From Daphnia pulex (Eukaryota > Arthropoda > Branchiopoda > Diplostraca > Daphniidae): a stretch of DNA of 64,000 bases. The first letter of the stretch is position 1; each line of letters starts with the position of its first letter. Where the stretch lies: assembly GCF_021134715.1 (NCBI RefSeq), contig NC_060019.1, forward strand, positions 12,228,001 through 12,292,000, read 5' to 3'. A program made the translations under genes and the position numbers. A model generated the notes under the pieces. The model worked only from the letters and a program-made list of their open reading frames with translations, did no database searches and was not told the DNA's origin. Below, one piece after another: positions 28,415 to 40,700 of the stretch.

Positions 28415-28609
28415 GAGATATGCTTTTCGTCAAAGGCCCATTTGGAACGATTTCAAAGCCATCAACGCATCGTTGCTGCCTGCTGGATGCGTTTACTGTT
28501 GTGGTTTCCCTTCCTGTATCCGGTTTTTTTTATTGAAACATAACGTCAGAACGTCAGATCAGATATCGATATTATTTGCGACGGTTTCAATAAAACGTAG
28601 CGGCAAAAA
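28415..28609 (+). repeat. Dispersed repeat, copy 1
   Basis: About 190 bases beginning GAGATATG and including CTTTTCGTCAAAG, CTGGATGCGTTTACTGTTGT, ATTGAAACATAACGTCAGA, ATCGATATTAT and GGTTTCAATAAAACGTAG. The same order of blocks recurs at 30479-30662 with scattered substitutions and small gaps. The family is not recognised; it could be a short non-autonomous element. Confidence 0.7.
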
Positions 28610-29162
28610 AGGACAGGGCGGGGTATCGATAAATTTTGGGGGGATAAAGACGGAAAAGTGTTTTTGAAGCGATTTTGAAAGGGAAAATAGCGATCGGCAG
28701 CCAGCAGCCTAGTTGGAACTTGGAAGAGTAGGTCGATAACCAAAGAACTGAAAAAAGGAAAGAAGGTCTATAGGGTCCAAAGCTCGGCTGTATCTCTCAT
28801 GTTTTATTTACATTTTTTCTTTGTTTCCCTATTTTCAATAAAATGGAAAATTCTATCAAGAAATATTTCTTATTTAGTTTTTACGGAATTACTACTCATT
28901 TAAAACAATTATTTCACTTTGACGTTAATCCCTATTTTGGCCTAGAGTGATTGTACTAACTATACAAGAATCGATTCCCCTCTTCGTGAGAAATTTCGTT
29001 GCTTACGTTTTTATAAGATTAGACGAATCTTGTTGCTCTAGGGATCTTGGTAAATTATTTAATAATTCACTTATGAAGAAACTGAACATTCAACAAAGTT
29101 TTCCACAAACTTCACATTTTTATTTCAAAGTACAATTGAGAAGAGAAAGTGGGATCAAACTG
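28610..29162. other. Intergenic DNA between the repeat and TIPIN
   Basis: AT-rich sequence after repeat copy 1. It should contain the TIPIN 3' UTR on the minus strand. No convincing gene is seen on either strand. Confidence 0.4.
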
Positions 29163-30158
29163 CTAAGGCAAATTTTCAAGAAACATGTCAATATCCAAAA
29201 TTTCAGAGTTGTTTTCATTAGTTTCAGCTGTAGTTTCAGATATCACAGTATCCACTGTAGCATTTAACTCTGGCAATATTTTAGAGGTAAAGCTCTCATT
29301 TGAACAAGTATCATTTAAATTGGAAGTATTAAGCATCAATCTTGATTTCCGTTTTTCTTCAGCTTTTCTTTTGTTTTCAGCCATTCTACTCTGTTGATCT
29401 TCAGATATATGAGTCAGAGACTGCGAAGGTCGCGACATCACAGTACTAAACACATCTGTTCCTCTTTCAGTAATGTTGTCAAATTGTGCATCTGTGTTTT
29501 CCAAAGTTTCCTCGATTTCTTGTTCAGTATCTAACATTCCCATTCGAAATCGTTTCATATAGACCTATCATACATGTCATAACATCAATTAATGTAGGTT
29601 CAACCAAATACAGACAAATTAGATTAATAATACCTGCACAGATTTGTTATTCCCAAGTTTTGCAACACTTTCAATGCAATCATCAAATGGTAGTTTAGGA
29701 AACAATCGATGAGCCCAGTGTTCCATTTGAGAGAGAACCGTTTCAAGATCTGATTTCTCATGACCTTTCCCTTGCAATTTTACATTTTTAAAATTCTGTA
29801 TGACAGCTGTGATTCCTCTTGGACCACATACTCTGTTATTCCAATAAAAATGTTGATTGTAATATAAAAAGTAATAAAATAAAGTGAATTAATAAAGGTG
29901 TAATACCTGTTTGGATCAAGCTTTAACTGCTGACTCCTTACTAATTTACGTGTTTTGGTTGTTTCTGACTTTTTGTCCCCTATAATGAAAATAATGTAGG
30001 CTTTAGATTGGAACTTATTTTTCATAAGACTAATTACACTTACGTTTTCCTTTATCAGCATCTACTTCCCCATTCTTTGAGTTTGAATCATTTTCTTCGG
30101 CACTGTATGAGGTTTTTTCGTATTCTCCAAATATATCATCAACTTCTTGATCACTCAT
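29163..30158 (-). CDS. TIPIN: TIMELESS-interacting protein (replication fork protection)
   Basis: Swi3/Csm3 family protein that pairs with Timeless at replication forks, supporting checkpoint signalling, fork stability and sister cohesion in the nucleus. Exons on the minus strand: 30158-30044, 29979-29907, 29832-29634, 29564-29163; sum 789 bases, 262 aa, in the normal range. The Swi3 domain is clear at about aa 55-140: RSQQLKLDPNRVCGPRGI, KLQGKGHEKSDLETVLSQM and EHWAHRLFPKLPFDDCIE, then KLGNNKSVQVYMKRFRM. The N-terminus is acidic (DQEVDDIFGEYEK), also seen in relatives. The C-terminus is Ser/Thr/Asn/Glu rich and ends FLENLP. All introns are GT-AG and in phase. Confidence 0.93.
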
Positions 30159-30478
30159 GTTAAATTCAAATTGTTATTCGTTTGGGCCGGGAGTGGAGTG
30201 GAGTGGATAAAGTTTGGGGTTGAGAGAATGCGGGATGGATGTAGTAAACTGCGGGGTTGTGTGCGGTTTCTGATGAAATCGATTTATTATTAATCGATCC
30301 GATCGTGGCATGACGCAAACCCAAATTCTCGCGGGAAACGAAATAAACCATTTTGAAATTTCAATTCTTTTGAAACTTGATTCTTGAAAAAAAGACGCTT
30401 GATTTCTTAAAAATACAGCTATTTTGACAGCTATTCATTTAAAAATTCAAAATGCGTTTGAGTTTTAATTAAATGGAC

Positions 30479-30662
30479 GAGATATGAAGCTTTTCGTCAA
30501 AGACCCATTTGTAACGAATTCAAAGCCATCTTCCTATCGTTGCTGGATGCGTTTACTGTTGTGGCCCCCCTTCCTATCCGCTTTGCTTTATTGAAACATA
30601 ACGTCAGATCACTTATCGATATTATATTTGCGGCGGTTTCAATAAAACGTAGTGACAAAAAA
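30479..30662 (+). repeat. Dispersed repeat, copy 2
   Basis: Second copy of the repeat at 28415-28609, same orientation, about 2.06 kb away. Its right end abuts the retroelement fragment at 30639-31304 and supplies the last few codons of that frame on the minus strand. Copy 1 is followed by unrelated sequence. Confidence 0.7.
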
Positions 30663-31304
30663 CTCTGTTCCAAAAAGATCCTCGCCGCCAACAGGGAGCT
30701 TCTCTGCTGCACGGGAAAGTAAGCCGATGTGGTTTGGGTGAGTCTGGGTGAGGATGTTGAGACGTCTGGAGTGGGTAATCTCACGGAAAAGATGGGCCCA
30801 GAGAAGTGACAGCGTCTTTAATGCTTTGGTGTCCTTGTCGCTTCTCTTACTTTTCCTCTCAAGGAGAAAAAGAAGAGGTTTGGCCATGTCCAGGACGACG
30901 TCCGTCTGTTTCCGGTACACTTTTTCCAGCTGATCAATGTTGGGCATCGATGCATTGGAATTCTTTGTAGATTTAAGGGCCGCGTAAAAAGTCTCGTCCA
31001 ATTTTGGGTTCGTGAACAGCTCAGAGGCACTGATACTAGCCTTTTTGTCACGTTTGACGTCAGGCCTGTACGCCTCTCTAGCCGCCTTAAGGTTCTTCTC
31101 ACCTATGCCCTTCACAATCCAATTGGCGAGGACCGACGACTTACGTTTGCTAACTTCAAACCTTTTCGACTTTAATTTAATAATGTCTGAAAAGGTGCTT
31201 GAAAAAGATTTAGATGATGATGCGGAACTCGAAGATGAGTCAGAGTCGGAACTTGAACTCGAACTCGACTTACGAGAACGCTTTGACTTACTATGCTTAG
31301 CCAT
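30639..31304 (-). mobile_element. Retroelement-derived Gag-like ORF fragment (possibly DIRS type)
   Basis: A single open frame of 221 codons. It starts MAKHSKSKRSRKSS with a long Ser/Asp run, then a helical region with VLANWIVKGIGEKNLKAARE, ASELFTNPKLDETFYAALKS, PLLFLLERKSKRSDKD and LNILTQTHPNHIGLLSRA, ending LPVGGEDLFGTEFF. This resembles the first ORF product of DIRS-like tyrosine-recombinase retroelements of crustaceans as I remember them; that is recall, not a search. No reverse transcriptase or recombinase follows, and the frame ends in the dispersed repeat, so it looks like a 3'-truncated insertion. An uncharacterised host protein is the alternative. Confidence 0.45.
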
Positions 31305-31710
31305 GCTTGCTATGCTAGAGCAAAAAAAGATCTGAATAGTTTAAGCGCGTTTGGAACCTCATAGGCTTCACCCACACCCTCCTTTTTCTTTCTTTAGTAT
31401 GGCACTGTTGCCATACTTCAAGTCAAGCTTGCTACAAATATGCTGAATATAAATGGTCACACACAGTTCTGTCGAACGAATTTTACTAAATAATCCTGTT
31501 CGTTACGCAAGTTTGGGTTTTGCCATTCCCTACAATTTGCTTATTAAATTTACATATGTGTATCGTGGGTTAGTTCAAATAACAAGCAAATGACAAGTAA
31601 ATAATTCATTTGAATTCTGATGTGCCCATTGACAAAGAATGATTTTGGGAAGATAAATATTGTTTGCTGTTTTTAATATTCAAAACACATTTTGTTTGGA
31701 TGTTGAGGTG
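31305..31710. other. Intergenic DNA between the retroelement fragment and the cotransporter
   Basis: About 400 bases of AT-rich sequence with a pyrimidine run near 31370-31396. It should include the cotransporter 3' UTR on the minus strand. No gene seen. Confidence 0.4.
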
Positions 31711-34700
31711 TTAAGAATGGAAAGTGAGGACAGATGTGTGGTTACCGCGGACTAGGAGAAATGGTGGCATGCCGGCAGTCAGTGTTTCCAACCAGCACAT
31801 GTAAAGCGGACCACTGACGATTCCTTTCTGTGATATTGGCAGTGTCCTAATAAGAAAATTTATTTGATTTTTATTGGTCTTCAAAAAAAATTAAGACATA
31901 GTATTATATACTTACATAACTACGAGGTTTGCATCGGAAGAATATTGCAACAGTAACTCTCTGAGTCTCATGAAGTTAAATGTTTTGTTCTTCTGGGCCA
32001 ACAGTTCGGACTCCAAGATCAGTGGAACTAAATTATTACGTTGTTTAAAGAAATTGGCCATTCGATTGCAGCTTCAACAGTATAGCTTAACTCACCATGG
32101 GAATCCGAATTGCTTGGATCGTCATCTTTGCGTACAAATTCGTTCGTGAGGTTGTCGAACCAGGTTTTGGTTTGTTTGGAGGGTGAATGGGTTATATCAT
32201 GAATCACGACCACATCCGAAACGGGGATGCGAAATTTCTCCAACAAAAGTCTCATACTGTATAGCGAAATATTAATCGTGATGATGTCAAAATTAATTGG
32301 ATTTTAAGGATTGTACCTTTTCTGTTTGGTCAGTTGTTCTTCATTTTCGTCGGCCAGACAGAAAACGCGCAATTTGGAATTGGCCCAATTGGATCGCGTC
32401 GTCAATATGTACGGCAATAGCATGGAGAGTCCACCGTCATCGTATAGCCACCAAACGTCGATGGTGCCGCGCTTCTGTTTCATACGGAAGCGGCAAATGT
32501 TGTTCTGCACTTCCTGAGGCAATTTGTTGCCTTGTAGATCCCTTTGAATATTGAAGGTTCAGTGACGTTAATCGAAAAAGGAAAATATCATAATACTTAA
32601 AAACTATTCGCGATTTCTTCAGCCGTTTCTTCTTATCACCAGCGCTTTCCGTTGATGACGGGGATTTGGCTTCTCCTTTGATTTCCCCGCATCCAACGCT
32701 CTCGGCAGTAGCTAAAAAGGTCATGTTTTTTTTTTTTAATATTTTTAAATGACTGGTAATCAGAGAGAATAAGATGTAAAGGTAATAAGTAGTGCATACC
32801 AATCGTAGGGAAAGTTTCAATATCGGCACTTTCCCGTGAATTTGCGAATGTTGGGTTGTCAATTCCTTCATTGTTTTGTTTGTCCTTGAAGAGATCGTTT
32901 ATGTCAAAATCTCTGATAATTCCAGTGTAATCAAGCCCTTCCTGGACGCGCAGAATCGTTACTGCGATATGCATCTCCAATGCGGTGCTACACTCATTGC
33001 AAATTTATCAATGAAAGAATTATTTTAAAATAGAAAATAACTCACTTAATTGCCGTAAAATATTCGTCAATTTCACTATTTCGGCTGGTTTTCCATTCGC
33101 TTTGGTAGCCAAGTAGAAGAATGTTGGGTTTCATTTTGCCAATTCCAGTGGCCTGCAACAGGGTTCCGACTCCATTGGAAAATGAGATATTATCCATTAG
33201 CGAATAAAAGGATTTTGTTTTGTGAGCTCGTAGCCAGTGCAAGGATTTTTGCGTCCGTTCGGTACGTTGTTTGTGACTCCGTCGCTCCTACAAGACCAGA
33301 CAAAAATTTTAATTGATGTATAGGTTTCAACAGATAATAACGGTCCATATACCTTGACGATGTCACCACAAATCATTAACGAATTATTCTTACAGAAAAG
33401 GTAAGCAAAATCAACAAGAGATGGCCGCATGTATGGCAATCCGGTCATGACAAGAATTTGTGGCGTATATGTTTTAATGTGTTCGTCAATGGTACTGAAC
33501 TGCTGGACACTGCTAAGTGCCGATTTGTAAACCTGCACCTGCGTCGATGAACCCCAGTTGACATCTGAAAAATATTACAATAATCACTAAATAATCAGCA
33601 ATCAAAAGAGGTTAGTCAATATTACCTGGTTTGCGATACTTGACTATGAAAAAGAATGTAAAAACCAAGGCGGATGTCACAAGAGCCGTGGGCCAGCTGC
33701 ACAAGAACATGGCAGCAACGGAAAGACCGAAACCTAAAAGGCTTAGCCATTTGTTGTAATAACGAAAGGTGGGACGCCATCCGACGGGTTTGAACAGGTC
33801 GACGTGAAAAGTAGATAAGTTAACCAAACTGTAAGACGCCAAGTAGCAGTTGGTAATCAAGGGAGCGATGGTGTTTAAATCAGCTGCACGATAAAACTAA
33901 AGGTGAGAAAGAGAAAACTTGTAGCCAAAATGTTTGACGATTACTTACCTATAAGAACACAGGCCAAGGCGATTGTGAAGGCTAGGGCGTAAGCTCGTAG
34001 AGGCTCTTGATTTTTGCCGTAACCTTTGCCGAAGAAATGTATGTAAGGAAAAATGTTATCGTTGCATAAAGCTTGAAAGATCTTGGGAGCAGAGACGAAG
34101 CAGGCAAGGGCCGAACTAAGAGTTGCGGCGAAGCATCCGGCGTAATTGAGTGGCCCGAAAGCTGAAACTAGCGTCATCACTTGGTAACTGTTTTGCAATC
34201 CCCATTCGCAGGTTTCATTTTCACAGATTTTCATGTAGTCGCTTACAGTTCCGTTGACTGTGTAATTAGCTGGGTCTCCGGTAGCATCACGGAGTACAGT
34301 CGCTCCCGCAATAACGGCGAACAAGATGTACGAGAATGATGTGGTAATGATAGCCAAAATGGTGCCTTTGGGAATAGCTTCTGAAGGATTCTATACTTGT
34401 TGTGTACTAGTGTTAAGTTTCTGAAAAAAAATTGTGATGCGAATAAAGAATGAATCACCTTTAAATCACCCGAGATGTTAGCGCCAGCCAAAATGCCAGT
34501 TGCGGCTGGGAAAAAGATGGCAAATACGGTAAAGAAGCTCTGCTGCAATCCGTTTGAGACGCGATAATCGGGTTGAAAGTTAGTGGATAAAATCTCAACT
34601 AGAAGAATACACATATGACAAATTCAGTTTGGTAAATAATAATGTTAAACATTATCGAGATTTTTATATAGAGATCTCTTACGATTGTAGCCGACGAAGC

Positions 34701-37700
34701 CTTTAGATAATTCGTCCACTGAAGTAGGTCCCAATCCACTTCCCACAATAAAATTGGCCAACGCAATGATCAAGATACCCATGAACAGTAATTGAGCCTT
34801 CAAGGAAAAACATTCAAATGTCGGTATAAAAGATTTTTAAAATTAGGCGTACATATTTAATTTGGACCACTTACCTTGGCTTCCCATTCCATTCCGATGG
34901 CAACTATTGCGCCTAATGCAACAAGTGTGATAGAACCAATGATTCGAATATCGTTGAGACCTCCATCAATGATCTGAACTTCGAAATATTCTTCGAGCAT
35001 ATCACTGAGCGCTTCACAAAAGCCAACAGTGTGAAGCGCGATTCCCATTGAATTAGCAAGCGCGAAGATGACTCCAATGGCCCCTCCAAATTCCGGACCA
35101 AGGGAGCGGGAAATCATATAATATGTTCCTCCTCCTTTAATCTGGCCGTTTGTGCTGATGGCTGACATTGATAATGCTGTAATAATGGTAACAGTTGTGG
35201 CTAGCAGGACAATCAAAATAGCTTGGAGAATTCCAGCTTGACCCACTACCCAAGACAGGCGAAGGAAAAGCATAACGCCCCAAATATTGAGTAAGCATCG
35301 GATTAAAACTCCTTGAATCCAACCAAATTTGAAACCAGCAGCAACGATTTCCACTTCAGAGTTTTCATCCTGTAACGATGGAGCCGCGATTTGATTGTAT
35401 TAATTTTATTGCATGTCCAGATGGCGTTACAGACCGCTTTTATTGTTTTAGGCCGTTGGCCCTCTAATTGTTGCATAGAGGGCAGGCCTGTAGTCATTGA
35501 GTTTTAGGCCTGAAATTACGGCCGTTTAGTAATCGTCTGTAGCTGTCAGTTGACATATTGCGTCTTGACTTTTACTCTTCTTTGATGTGAATCTTTGTGC
35601 TTTTCCGTGGCTTTTAAAGGGTAACTTAATGTTTTAATTGTTTGTTGAATTCCCCTTTTATATTTTGTTAATTTTAAAGATAAGGATTGCCCGGAATTTC
35701 ATGTTGCCTGTCTGTAGACTTGAATTGAGGTGCATGAGAAGCACATGTGGAATTGGTGAGACACGTTTTAGATTGTTGGTTACATTATGTTTTATCCCTG
35801 GCTTGACCTAATTGAATTTGTATGTTTAGACACTATTTGTCTTCCCCATTGAGTTGAAAAGGCCTGCGTTGCAGGATTGAGTATTGACTCACCCAAGCCT
35901 GGTCACTTCCAGGTATTCGTAAAGTGTTGTTCATGTGATTTGTGTCATTATCTTAATTGTATTTGTATCGTATAGGATTGGTGATAGCTTTTGAATTGTT
36001 GTTTTGACACAGTGTGCCTTACACACACACTTTGACGTGTTTTGAAGTGAAATACAGTCCACTTCCTACCACCGAGCTACCATCTGGTCCTTCGAACCGG
36101 AGCTTTGAATCAACATTGAATTGACCTTAGACTGACCTTGATTCGAAGCCTTGATTGAAAATGGCCAACCCTCCAGTATCAACATGGACATTGGATGTCT
36201 GCAAAGGACGACAAAAGGTTGTCCGTTCCCGCATCACTGGCTGTCACACTCGCATCAACCACATCGTGACAGCTGGATTATCTCGTCGTGATGCTGAGAA
36301 GCTTTTAGCTGACGGAAGAGTCCTTTTGGGCGAATTGGAAACGATTCACGATCGTATTATCGAGTTGGTAGACGAGAACGACGTCTTGACCCAACAAAAT
36401 AATCAACATCTGCTGTATGCCCAAACCATCGACAGCTGCTCAGCTTTAGTGGAAAATTATCTGCTCCAACGTCAAGACGATGCTCCATCAGTCGTCATCG
36501 AGACCCCAGACCAGATTGCACGTCGACAGGAATTGGAGACCGCATATCAGCGTCTACGAGATCTCCGAGAGCAAGTCGCAGCTGCTGAACAGGCCATCAT
36601 TGATCTAGGAGGAGATGTTTTGCCTACAGACGGATCGGAGTTGAACCCATCCGACTCCGCGTCGCAAGTCGGAGCCAAGCCGACCAAGAAGATTGAATTT
36701 TATCCAGCGGAAGCCCCTGATGCTTGGATTGATACGTATCTAGCCGGAAAGGAGAGACCGATTGTTCGTGAGAAGGGAGCCAAATCTTCGGTCAACGTTC
36801 AGCTGGAAGCTTATACGGGCCGTGCACTTGATTGGTTCTCTTGGATAAGTATGTGGTTCGCGCTGGTCCACATCACGAGCAAGACTCCGAGCGAGAAGCT
36901 GGCCATATTGAAAAATTATTTGAAGGGCGACCTAGCTGACATCGTACATGGCCATGGAGGAGGGGAAGCTGGATACAAGGAGGTTCTACAGCGATTGAAG
37001 AGCACGTGCGGGAGTCGGAAGGTGATTCGAGCGGCCCATCTGCGGGAATTGGATCGGATGGAGGCGCCGCGTAATGACCCGCAGTCTTTCAAACGCTTTT
37101 CTGAACGTGTGCGAACTCATCTCTTCAACCTGTCGGTGATTGGTGAGACGGGCCACGTTGACATCATCGAGAGACTGTCCCTCAAGCTGCAGCTTACCGA
37201 TCGTTTGGCCTGGAACAATGGACGGGGAGGCGAAATCGATAATCGGAACATCAACGATTTTGGCCGCTGGTTGACGGCTAGAGCAACGGACTATCAGAAT
37301 GCTTATGCAATTGCGGATGACCAGCAACGGCCGGCGAACGGAGGAAATAGGAACGACCGCCCACAATCATCCCAGGTGCCAAATAGATTCCAGCAACCAC
37401 AGCAGCAGAGAAGAAGTGCACGCACTTATCATGGAGCATCAAGCTCCCAGAAGAATCATGGCTCGACTGAGCAGAAAGAGAAGAAACCGACTGAACCACA
37501 CTGCTTTAAATGTGAAGGATCGCACCGCCTTGAAGACTGTACCTTTTTCAAGGACCTTCCCATCAGTGATAGACTGACCTTTACACAACGTCGAGGATTG
37601 TGTTATGGCTGCTTCGGCGTCCGGCATGGCTTCATGAATTGCACACTCAAGAAGGAGTGTGGCATCGACGGATGTAAGCTGTCACATCATAAACTTCTCC

Positions 37701-40700
37701 ACAAGGAGAATGGTCCGGTAGAAAGAAATGCCCGGCCTCACACTCTACGTTCCGACCGACGACAAATTGCTTTCAAGATGCTCCGCCTGGACGCGCTCGA
37801 CGCCGACGGGGAGATGGTGCCTGTGAACATTTTGATGGATGATGGAAGCGATTCAACTCTCATTCGCGAGGGGCTGACGCGTCGACTCCGGCTTACTGGC
37901 CAGCGGCAGACCTTATTTGTAGGTGGCGTCGGTGAAGAATCCTCCGTCCATGTAAATTCAGAGTACCTGGAGTTGCAGTTAAAGACGTCGGCGGGAGAGA
38001 CAGTGTCGATCCAGGGATCTACTATCCCCTCCATCACCAAACCAGTACCGGTCATGGAGTGGGAGAAACTACGCGGACGATGGAGCCACATGGAAGACTT
38101 GCCGCCGCTTCGAGACTGTGGTGGACGTGTCGACATATTGATTGGCTTGGACCATGCCGCACTCATCACAGCGAGTGAATCTCGATTCGGAAAAGATGAC
38201 GAGCCGACCGCTTCCAAGACTAGACTGGGATGGACACTGCAAGGAGCGGTAGCGACCAGTGGTGGACCCGATATTGTCCGGATTCATCATGTGCAGACCT
38301 CAGCTGATTCCACTCTTCAACTCGCCGAACAGGTCCGACGGTTTTGTGATACGGAGTCATTTGGCACCGAATTCCAATCGGAATGCATGACGGCTGAACA
38401 TCGGAGGGCGGTGACCAAATTGGAAGCGGAGACTGAAAAGCTGGACGTAGGATATGCAGCCCCGGTGCTTTGGATTGACGACATTCCTCCTGAGATTCCC
38501 GATAGCCGCCGCACGGCGGAATCAAGAATGAAGAGTATGCGGAATAAATTTGCCCGCGAATCAGGAGACTACGAGACCTACTACCGTGCAGCCATGGAGA
38601 AAAACTTTAGCGAAGGCTACGCCAGACGGCTCACGCCGGAAGAAATCCAGCAGAGCCCGACGAAGTATTTTCTCCCGCACTTTGGAGTGCCAAAGAAGGC
38701 TGGGCAGCCTGAGTTACGTCTCGTATTCGATGCTGCTGCAAAGTCGAACGGCAAATGTTTAAATGACTTTGTCACCAGTGGTCCGGCGCTGCAGAACCCC
38801 CTGCCGGCCGTGTTGATCCGTTTCCGGGAAGGAGAGATTGGCTGGTCAGCCGATATTGGCGCAATGTTTAGCCGGATTCGTTTGAAAGATGCTGACCGTC
38901 CGTACCACCGATTCCTATGGCCCGAAGTGGATGGAACCATATCGACATGTGAGATGACCAGAGTGACTTTCGGTGTAACGTGCTCGCCCTACGTCGCCAT
39001 ACGAACCACTTGGCGCGCAGCAGACGATGCTGGACCGGAAATGAAGGAGGCGGCCGATGACGTGCGAGAAGACATCTACGTCGACGATTACCTGGCCTCG
39101 ACTAGCAGACTCGAGGATGCCGTAAGGAGAGCCACCGGTGTAAATAAGGTCCTAGCAGACGGCGATTTCCACCTGGGGCACTGGGTGTCCAATAGCAGCC
39201 AGCTTTTATCAGCAGTCCAGCCGGATTCGGATAATGGGACCACTGTCAAGACCCAAGTGCGCAGCATTAGTGATGACCCAGAGTTGATCCTTGGAATTGT
39301 GTGGAATCCTTCTACTGATCATCTGGGATTCCGAGTGAAAGTGTCCCGTGTGAACTACACCAGAGTGGGGTTACTTGCCCAAGTGGCTGGTTTGTTCGAC
39401 CCCTTGGGCACGGCCGCCCCGATGACTGTTAAAGCCAAGATTAAATTGCGAGAATTGGGCGTGAAAGGACTTCAGTGGGAGGATCCAGTGGTTGGTGACG
39501 AAAAGGAGTGGTGGGAAGAGTATTTCCAGAAGATCGGACGTTTGAAGGAGATCGAGCTGCCCCGCTGTCTCTTCCCAAAGGCGGAAGAAATAGTCCGGAC
39601 CGAATTGCACACTTTCGCGGACGCGTCGGAAGAGGCGTGTGCCGCGTCCTGCTACACCCGTGTGGTTTATCAGGATGGCCGAGTGCTGGTCCGGCACATC
39701 AAGACAGCGACGAAGCTCGCTCCTTTAAAAACAGTTTCCGTTTGTAAACTAGAGCTCAACGCTGGGCTCATGGGTGCCCGTCTGGCTAAGTTTGTCCAAA
39801 CGGCCCTGAAAAGAAAAATGGATTGCCGATACTTCTGGACCGACAGCAGCACGGTCCGGAATTGGGTCCGGGCCGTGTCCTCCCACTACCAAGTTTATGT
39901 CAGCCACCGGATCGGTGAAATTCAAACCCTCACTGAGCCTCACGAATGGCGCTTCGTTCCTGGACGTTTAAATCCGGCCGACGCTGCTACCCGATCGCAG
40001 ATGGAAGAAGAAGAAATCCCAAGTTGGTGGTTAGATGGTCCGCCTTTCCTTTATGAAGAGGAGCCGGCCTGGCCAAAGGACTTGCCATGGATGGCCGCAA
40101 AGGAAGAACTCCGGTCTGTCCACGTCCATCTGAATTCCACAGCCGTGGAGCCGCCGACCGTGTTCAATTGGAAAGACGTCAAGATCTCAGCCCAAGATAT
40201 TCCGGCCCTAATCCGGTTGGAAGGAGAATTTCTGAATCTCGTGAAACAGAGTCAACGAGAAGTGTATTCTGAAGAGCTGAAAAGATTGCAGCAGACGAAG
40301 CCGCTCCGCTCGACCTCGCCGTTGCTGCCGCTTACACCTTTTCTGGACGAATCTGGAGTATTGCGACTTGGAGGTCGGTTAAGCCGGGCCAAGTTGCCCT
40401 ACGATGTCATGCACCCTCCATTACTGTCCGGAAAACATCCGCTTTCTCGTATGATCATCCGAGCGTTTCACGACAGCATGCATCACCTTGGCACGGATTT
40501 TGTATTATCTCACGTTCGACAACATTTTTGGGTGACGGGCGGACGAGAATTGGTTAAACGTGTCCGCAATGAATGTGTGCCGTGCCGTCGATTTCGTCCG
40601 AAAGCAGCTCTGCAAATGATGGCCGACGTCCATCGAGCTCGCTTGGGCGCCGGTCATCCTCCTTTCACCTACACGTCGGTGGACTATTTCGGACCAATAG

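Noticed and set aside
35303..35497. Minus-strand frames across the LTR edges reading [20 protein letters not shown]
   Set aside because: The same frame appears in both LTRs (also 41457-41729), so it is antisense LTR sequence, not a gene.
36155..36160. Polyprotein start two codons upstream at TTG
   Set aside because: A normal ATG follows at 36161; TTG is not expected as a eukaryotic start here.
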